This document shows, in pieces, positions 5,787 through 9,115 of a DNA stretch of 9,115 nt. A program made the translations under genes and the position numbers. The stretch comes from Dehalococcoidia bacterium (lineage in GTDB: Bacteria; Chloroflexota; Dehalococcoidia; Lucifugimonadales; SHYF01). Below the pieces are notes generated by a model that saw nothing but the letters and a program-made list of their open reading frames with translations, did no database searches and was not told the origin of the DNA. Each line of letters starts with the position of its first letter. Position 1 is the first letter of the stretch. Where the stretch lies: positions 1-9,115 of the forward strand of contig SHYF01000060.1 in the NCBI GenBank assembly GCA_009692985.1, given 5' to 3'.

Positions 5787-6428
5787 GTGAGCACGCTCGT
5801 ACCCCCTAGCGATAAGCCCACCGTGCTCCTCTCCCGCCAGGAGATTGCCTCTGCCGTGCAGCGCCTGGCCTCGGAGGTGCGCCGCGACTATTTCCCCGTC
5901 CTTCGACAAGCTCAAGACGACCCTTCGACAGGCTCAGGGCGAGCGGCCCATCTGCCATCCGTTCCTGGTTCGACAAGCTCACCACGAACGGTCGAGACCC
6001 CACCGCTCCTGGTGGGCATCCTGCGAGGCGCTTTTGTCTTCATGGCCGACCTTGTCCGCGCCATGGACATGCCGGTGACAGTGGACTTCGTGCGCATCTC
6101 CACCTACGGCAGCGGCACACGCTCCAGCAGCAGACCCAGGATAGCCCAGGGCGTCCTCTCGGCCATTCGCGGACAGCACGTGCTGGTGGTGGAGGACATT
6201 GTGGACACCGGCATCACAACCCGCTTCCTGCTAGACTACCTCGAAAAGAACGGCGCCGCTTCCGCAAAGCTGTGCGCTATGCTCAGCAAGCCGTCCCGTC
6301 GCCAGGTGGACGTGACAATAGACTACCTGGGATTTAACGTTCCTGACCTGTTCGTGGTGGGGTACGGCCTGGACTTTGCGCAACAGTATCGCTATTTGCC
6401 GGACATCTGCGTTCTTAAGGACAAGTAG
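5787..6428 (+). CDS. hpt: Hypoxanthine phosphoribosyltransferase carrying an in-frame repeat insertion
   Basis: The enzyme joins hypoxanthine or guanine to PRPP to give IMP or GMP in cytosolic purine salvage. The frame gives 213 residues from GTG 5787. An N-terminal helix (SRQEIASAVQRLASEVRRDY, 16-35) leads to the core strand PLLVGILRGAFVFMADL (73-89). The flexible-loop region RISTYGSGTRSS follows (103-114), then the PRPP-binding motif VLVVEDIVDTG (132-142) and the C-terminal purine-site segment VPDLFVVGYGLDF. Between the first helix and the core strand lie about 35 extra residues (36-72, including VLRQAQDDPSTGSGR). They are the translation of a dispersed hairpin repeat; without them the length is about 178, normal for the family. 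ATG 5664 opens the frame but lies inside the nuclease gene, and the added sequence has no Hpt homology. The start remains the least certain point. The gene is probably co-transcribed with ade, 1 nt downstream. Confidence 0.9.
   Translation: MSTLVPPSDKPTVLLSRQEIASAVQRLASEVRRDYFPVLRQAQDDPSTGSGRAAHLPSVPGSTSSPRTVETPPLLVGILRGAFVFMADLVRAMDMPVTVDFVRISTYGSGTRSSSRPRIAQGVLSAIRGQHVLVVEDIVDTGITTRFLLDYLEKNGAASAKLCAMLSKPSRRQVDVTIDYLGFNVPDLFVVGYGLDFAQQYRYLPDICVLKDK
5897..5991. repeat. Three-unit hairpin repeat inserted in the hpt reading frame
   Basis: The loop core TTCGACARGCTCA occurs three times in the same orientation (5902-5914, 5924-5936, 5969-5981). Each copy is flanked by arms that pair with each other but differ between copies: CGTCCT with AAGACG (one mismatch), CCCT with AGGG, and CCGTTCCTGGT (5959-5969) with ACCACGAACGG (5981-5991; 10 of 11). 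The core resembles a widely dispersed bacterial REP-like family. Translations such as LRQAQ, STGSG and, on the other strand, LSLSKG or SLSNQER are familiar as low-meaning peptides in many genomes. The insert has no stop in the hpt frame. Confidence 0.85.
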
Positions 6429-6429
6429 C

Positions 6430-8136
6430 TTGAACATGCAGCAACTCATAGCCGTGGCCAGGGGCGATGCCTCCGCCGACCTGGTGTTTACCAACGCCCG
6501 CATAGTCAACACGTTCACCGGCGAGATCGAGCAGGGAAACGTCGCCGTGTACGGGGGCCGCATAGCCGGCGTGGGCGACTACACCGAAGGACGACAGGTC
6601 ATAGACCTGCAAGGGCGCTACCTGGCTCCCGGACTCATTGACGGCCATGTCCACCTGGAAAGCTCCATGCTCCACATTGACCAGTACGCCCGCGCTGTAG
6701 TACCCCACGGAACCCTGGCGGCGGTGACGGACCTCCACGAGGTCACCAACGTCTGCGGCCTGCCGGGAATGCGCTACATCCTGGAGTGCGGACGGCGCGT
6801 TCCGGTAGACCTGTTCTTCGTGGCACCCTCTTGTGTTCCCGCCACGGACATGGAGACATCCGGCGCCAAGCTTGGCCCGGCGGACATACGCAAGGCGCTG
6901 CGGTGGAAGGGCGTTCTGGGCCTGGGCGAGATGATGAACTTCCCAGGCGTCATCAACGGCGACCCGGAGACCCTGGCCAAGATTCAGGCCGCAGGCGACA
7001 AGGTAAAGGACGGTCACGCGCCTGGAGTAATGGGGCGCGCGCTCAACGCATACCTGGCACCCCTTATCGGCTCCGACCACGAGACAACTACCTTTGCGGA
7101 GGGACAAGAGAAGCTGCGCCGGGGTATGCGCCTTATGATCCGTGAAGGCTCCGCAGAGAAGAACCTGGAAGACCTGCTGCCACTGGTCAACGATGGCAAC
7201 TACCACAGGTGCATGCTGGTGGTGGACGACCGCAACGCCAAGGACATCTACTACGACGGCGACGTGGATGCCGTGGTGCGCAAGGCCATCGGCCTGGGAT
7301 TGGACCCGGTGCGTGCTGTGCAGATGGCGACGCTGAACGTGGCGGAGTACTTCCGCCTGCCTGGCTTGGGGGGTGTCGGCCCTGGGTATCATGCCAATCT
7401 GCTGGTGCTGGATGACTTGGAGCGGTTCGAGATTAGCGCTGTGTACTATCGAGGCAGGTTGGTGGCCCGCGATGGGCAGCCACTGTTCCAGCCGCGCCTA
7501 AAGCCCAATCCAGCCATGACCCGCACGATGAACGTAAAGCCTTTTGTGCTGGACGCGTTGACGCTCCGGGCTAGCTCGCCAGACGCCTTCCCGGTCATCG
7601 AGATTATTCCAGGCCAGATCGTTACACGGTGGAGACAGGAGCGCGTCACCGCTCACAACGGGGCTATAGTAGCTGACCCCAGCCGCGACCTGCTGAAGAT
7701 GGCGGTGGTAGAGCGTCACACAGCGACGGGGAACATCGGCACTGGCCTGGTGAAGGGGTTCGGCATGAAGCGAGGCGCTATCGGCACATCCATCGCCCAC
7801 GACTCCCACAACATAGTGGTGGTGGGCGCTTCGGACCAGGACATGTTCGCCGTAATCCAGGAGATTGCTCGCAACCAGGGTGGCCTGGCCGCCGCTGAGG
7901 GCGGGCGAGTCCTGGCGTCGCTGGCCTTGCCTATCGCGGGGCTGCTGTCCCAGGAGCCTCTGGAAACGGTGGTATCCAAGATTGAAGAGTTGGAGCAGGC
8001 GGCTGGCAGCCTGGGATGCACAGCGCCCTCGCCCTACTCCATCCTCTCATTCCTTGCCTTGCCAGTGATACCAGAGCTGAAGCTAACTGACATGGGCCTG
8101 GTGGACGTGATGAGGGGCAAGCTACTGAAAGTGTAG
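6430..8136 (+). CDS. ade: Adenine deaminase
   Basis: This 568-residue amidohydrolase-superfamily enzyme converts adenine to hypoxanthine and ammonia, the substrate that Hpt then uses. It opens with the typical LIAVARG..ADLVFTNARIVN segment. Metal-site motifs are GHVHLESS (His73, His75, Glu77), DLHEVTN (His103, Glu104), GLGEMMNFPGVINGD (Glu167), GHAPG (His196), GSDHETT (His217, Glu218) and VVDDRN (Asp266-267). The C-terminal domain runs to SILSFLALPVIPELKLTDMGLVDV. Length is normal for the family. TTG 6430 is chosen because AAGGA (6417-6421) lies 8 nt upstream; ATG 6436, two codons later, would be 14 nt away and is the alternative. The hpt stop is 1 nt upstream, so translation is probably coupled. 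Confidence 0.94.
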   Translation: MNMQQLIAVARGDASADLVFTNARIVNTFTGEIEQGNVAVYGGRIAGVGDYTEGRQVIDLQGRYLAPGLIDGHVHLESSMLHIDQYARAVVPHGTLAAVTDLHEVTNVCGLPGMRYILECGRRVPVDLFFVAPSCVPATDMETSGAKLGPADIRKALRWKGVLGLGEMMNFPGVINGDPETLAKIQAAGDKVKDGHAPGVMGRALNAYLAPLIGSDHETTTFAEGQEKLRRGMRLMIREGSAEKNLEDLLPLVNDGNYHRCMLVVDDRNAKDIYYDGDVDAVVRKAIGLGLDPVRAVQMATLNVAEYFRLPGLGGVGPGYHANLLVLDDLERFEISAVYYRGRLVARDGQPLFQPRLKPNPAMTRTMNVKPFVLDALTLRASSPDAFPVIEIIPGQIVTRWRQERVTAHNGAIVADPSRDLLKMAVVERHTATGNIGTGLVKGFGMKRGAIGTSIAHDSHNIVVVGASDQDMFAVIQEIARNQGGLAAAEGGRVLASLALPIAGLLSQEPLETVVSKIEELEQAAGSLGCTAPSPYSILSFLALPVIPELKLTDMGLVDVMRGKLLKV

Positions 8137-8155
8137 GCCATGCGCATGGCCCACA
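8132..8155. terminator. Palindromic hairpin between ade and tRNA-Asp
   Basis: GGCCATGCGCATGGCC (8136-8151) is a perfect 16-nt palindrome, extended by TGT (8132-8134) pairing with ACA (8153-8155) across one mismatch. It includes the ade stop codon and lies 10 nt from the tRNA 3' end, between convergent genes. It could end transcription from both sides. Neither strand has a proper T-run after the stem, so the intrinsic-terminator call is weak. Confidence 0.35.
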
Positions 8156-8165
8156 AAGATAAGAA

Positions 8166-8242
8166 TGGCGACCCGGACGGGATTTGAACCCGTGATCTCG
8201 GCCTTGACAGGGCCGCGCGTTAAACCACTACGCTACCGGGCC
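8166..8242 (-). tRNA. tRNA-Asp (anticodon GUC)
   Basis: On the minus strand the sequence folds into a complete cloverleaf. The acceptor stem is GGCCCGG/CCGGGTC with one G-U pair, the D arm contains AGTGGTT, and the anticodon stem CGGCC/GGCCG encloses loop CTGTCAA with anticodon GTC. The T arm is ACGGG-TTCAAAT-CCCGT, the discriminator is G73 and the CCA end is encoded (8166-8168). All stems pair without intron or gap. It delivers aspartate to GAC/GAU codons. It is convergent with ade, and its own promoter lies directly upstream. Confidence 0.98.
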
Positions 8243-8251
8243 GTGGTTCCC

Positions 8252-8280
8252 ATTATACGACAGCACAGTGCGCTAATGAA
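8252..8280 (-). promoter_or_regulatory. tRNA-Asp promoter
   Basis: On the minus strand a consensus -10 TATAAT (8252-8257) ends 9 nt before the mature tRNA 5' end. A weak -35, TTCATT (8275-8280), sits at 17-bp spacing. The expected transcript start leaves a leader of only a few nucleotides for RNase P to remove. The exact -10 match and its position carry the call. Confidence 0.55.
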
Positions 8281-8335
8281 GCACTGGTTGGTTGTCCACA
8301 CTTCCTTGCTGCCGATCGGGTGAATGGGTTAGGAG

Positions 8336-8381
8336 TTCTAGCTGTCTTGATGAAGGCCAACGGCCTTGGCTAGAAGGCTCA
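8336..8381 (-). promoter_or_regulatory. Candidate bacterial SECIS element downstream of an in-frame UGA
   Basis: Read on the minus strand, TGA (8381-8379) is followed after 17 nt by the apical loop GTT of a perfect 6-bp stem, AAGGCC/GGCCTT (8367-8362 with 8358-8353). An outer 7-bp stem, TTCTAGC with GCTAGAA (8375-8369 with 8342-8336), encloses it with an asymmetric internal loop. An alternative 5-bp stem, GCCAA/TTGGC with loop GGCCG, competes with the inner stem. Bacterial SECIS hairpins usually place a G-starting apical loop roughly 16-37 nt after UGA, which the first fold meets. There is no T-run, so a terminator is less likely but not excluded. Confidence 0.5.
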
Positions 8382-8606
8382 GCCCAGACCGCCGTATCCA
8401 ACAATGACCATATCGCCATCTATGATGACGGGCGTAATATGGTCGCCGCCGGTTAGCCTTTCCAGCTCCGCAACGGCGCCAGGCACTAGCGTGACATCAA
8501 TCTCTCTATAAGCTATCCCATCCTTCTCAAAATCAGCCTTGGCCTGGGCCGATGCGTCACAATCAGGATGGGTATATATGACGATAGTCTGCGTTTCCTG
8601 GACCAA
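8370..8606 (-). CDS. Glutaredoxin-like protein, candidate C-terminal selenoprotein
   Basis: The frame from TTG 8606 (AGGAG 8 nt upstream) gives a small thioredoxin-fold protein. It has strand TIVIYTHPDC with Cys16 in a CDAS motif (Cys-x-x-Ser in place of CxxC), helix AQAKADFEKDG, strand REIDV, a TP cis-proline (Pro59) and the ending VIVGYGGLG. A TGA at 8381-8379 stops it at 75 residues. Reading TGA as selenocysteine adds Sec76-Ala-Phe and ends at TAG 8372-8370. This matches my recollection of the glutaredoxin-like 'UXX-star' selenoproteins, in which Sec is followed by two residues and a stop. A structured hairpin lies at SECIS distance. The conservative coding region is 8379-8606. The protein is probably a cytosolic thiol/selenol oxidoreductase; its partner is unknown. 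No sel genes are in the window. Confidence 0.72.
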
Positions 8607-8649
8607 ATTAGCTGCTCCTATGGGACAAGGCTGCGCGAACCGCTCAGCT

Positions 8650-8678
8650 ATTCTATCCCAGTGCTGTGGCTAATGCAA
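8650..8678 (-). promoter_or_regulatory. Candidate promoter of the glutaredoxin-like gene
   Basis: On the minus strand TTGCAT (8673-8678), a 17-bp spacer and TAGAAT (8650-8655, 5 of 6) form a sigma-70-like promoter. The leader would be about 37 nt and include AGGAG at 8 nt before the TTG start. It lies in the gap after the SHOCT gene, so the glutaredoxin-like gene can be expressed independently of it. Confidence 0.45.
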
Positions 8679-8704
8679 AACTTGTAGGTGGGCCTGTGGC
8701 TATC

Positions 8705-8929
8705 TCATGCCAGGTCACGCTTCAAGGACTCGAATGCCTCCTTGGTGATGTCACCCCGGGCATAGCGAGCCTTGGCTATTTCCAGCGACGTCGTGATGGA
8801 AGAAGCTCTTCCTCCGGTTGCTCTGCCTATGGCCCAGACCACAAGCGCAACGATGCTTCCCAAGAACACGATCATAGATATCCAGCCCAGTGCCATCCAT
8901 CCCCAGCCAACGTCACCATGCATCCACAT
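8705..8929 (-). CDS. Small membrane protein with SHOCT domain
   Basis: The 74-residue protein starts with a Trp/Gly/Met-rich segment (MWMHGDVGWGW) and has one hydrophobic helix at about 13-35. It then has a short linker and a C-terminal SHOCT motif, EIAKARYARGDITKEAFESL (50-69) ending RDLA. SHOCT is a short helical-hairpin domain found at the C-terminus of many small bacterial membrane proteins. It is thought to mediate oligomerisation, but no specific function is known for this type. The architecture, one TM plus SHOCT with the domain presumably cytoplasmic, is complete and standard for the family. ATG 8929 is supported by AGAGG 7 nt upstream; an internal Met3 is the only alternative. It is on the same strand as the glutaredoxin-like gene, 98 bp upstream of it. 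Confidence 0.9.
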   Translation of the reverse strand: MWMHGDVGWGWMALGWISMIVFLGSIVALVVWAIGRATGGRASSITTSLEIAKARYARGDITKEAFESLKRDLA

Positions 8930-8981
8930 GACTGACCTCTTAGCTCACTATTACGGGGTGATGACAAACTCTTTCGACCAT

Positions 8982-9115
8982 CCCCCTGGCCCACTTCCTA
9001 GCCAGGGGGGGGGTGAAAAGTATATCTGGGGGATACCCCCCAGTCCCCCACCCCTTCGGCTGCGCTCAGGGCAGGCTCCGGGGCTTCGCCCCTCTGGACT
9101 CTCCTTTTCCAGCAG
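8982..9115. repeat. Modular hairpin repeat, copy B (runs off the window edge)
   Basis: It has the same module order as copy A: CCCCCTGGC (8982-8990) with GCCAGGGGG (9001-9009); a short spacer with GTGAAAAG; CTGGGGG-ATAC-CCCCCAG (9026-9043); a TTCGGCTGCGCTCAGGG segment; GGGGC-TTC-GCCCC (9080-9092); a T-run; and CCAGCAG at the edge. Positions 9065-9096 match 3456-3487 exactly. The first two hairpins have different stem and loop sequences from copy A but still pair fully. It lies upstream of the SHOCT gene, with the first hairpin 53 bp from its start. No gene is seen between 8930 and 9115. Confidence 0.75.

Noticed and set aside
5900..5991. CRISPR-like array of three direct repeats
   Set aside because: The repeated core is only 13 nt, the spacings are unequal (9 and 32 nt between cores), it lies inside a reading frame, and no cas genes are present.
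6415..7392. Long open frame (325 codons) on the minus strand
   Set aside because: It lies entirely opposite ade, which has full family motifs. The minus translation is rich in His/Gln/Arg/Val with no recognisable domain, as expected for an antisense shadow of a GC-rich gene.

Overview
The window looks like a piece of a moderately GC-rich bacterial chromosome. I lean towards a Chloroflexota (Dehalococcoidia-like) genome. The reasons are the rnj-ftsK gene pair, an FtsK with a charged insert that I associate with this phylum, and many C/G-rich intergenic hairpin repeats. This assignment is inferred from gene style and was not tested. There is no phage, CRISPR array or IS transposase; the unusual content lies in repeats, recoding and promoters.

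Layout. Positions 2-166 hold the 3' end of a ribonuclease J gene, followed after 11 nt by a full-length FtsK/SpoIIIE DNA translocase (178-2514, +). A HAD-family hydrolase (2519-3217, -) converges on ftsK. Positions 3239-3762 have no gene but carry a modular hairpin repeat and a MITE-like inverted-repeat element. RecF (3763-4914, -) is divergent from a secreted or lipid-anchored thermonuclease with a C-terminal excalibur domain (4977-5698, +), which is broken by one apparent 1-nt deletion. Next come a hypoxanthine phosphoribosyltransferase (5787-6428, +) and an adenine deaminase (6430-8136, +), 1 nt apart. Together they form a purine-salvage unit: adenine to hypoxanthine to IMP. A convergent tRNA-Asp(GUC) follows (8166-8242, -). 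Upstream of it on the minus strand lie a small glutaredoxin-like gene (8370-8606) and a one-TM SHOCT-domain protein (8705-8929). The window ends in a second copy of the modular hairpin repeat (8982-9115).

Most interesting points. (1) The glutaredoxin-like frame meets a TGA that is followed by exactly two sense codons and TAG, with a hairpin 17 nt downstream of the TGA. It is a strong candidate for a selenoprotein ending in Sec-Ala-Phe. (2) The hpt gene carries about 100 bp of a dispersed hairpin repeat in frame, adding about 35 residues before the first core strand. Its three units keep an 11-nt loop core while their stems covary. (3) Two genes have an extended -10 box ending exactly 6 nt before the start codon, suggesting leaderless transcripts. 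(4) The two intergenic repeat copies share a 32-nt identical core but keep their other hairpins through different stem sequences.
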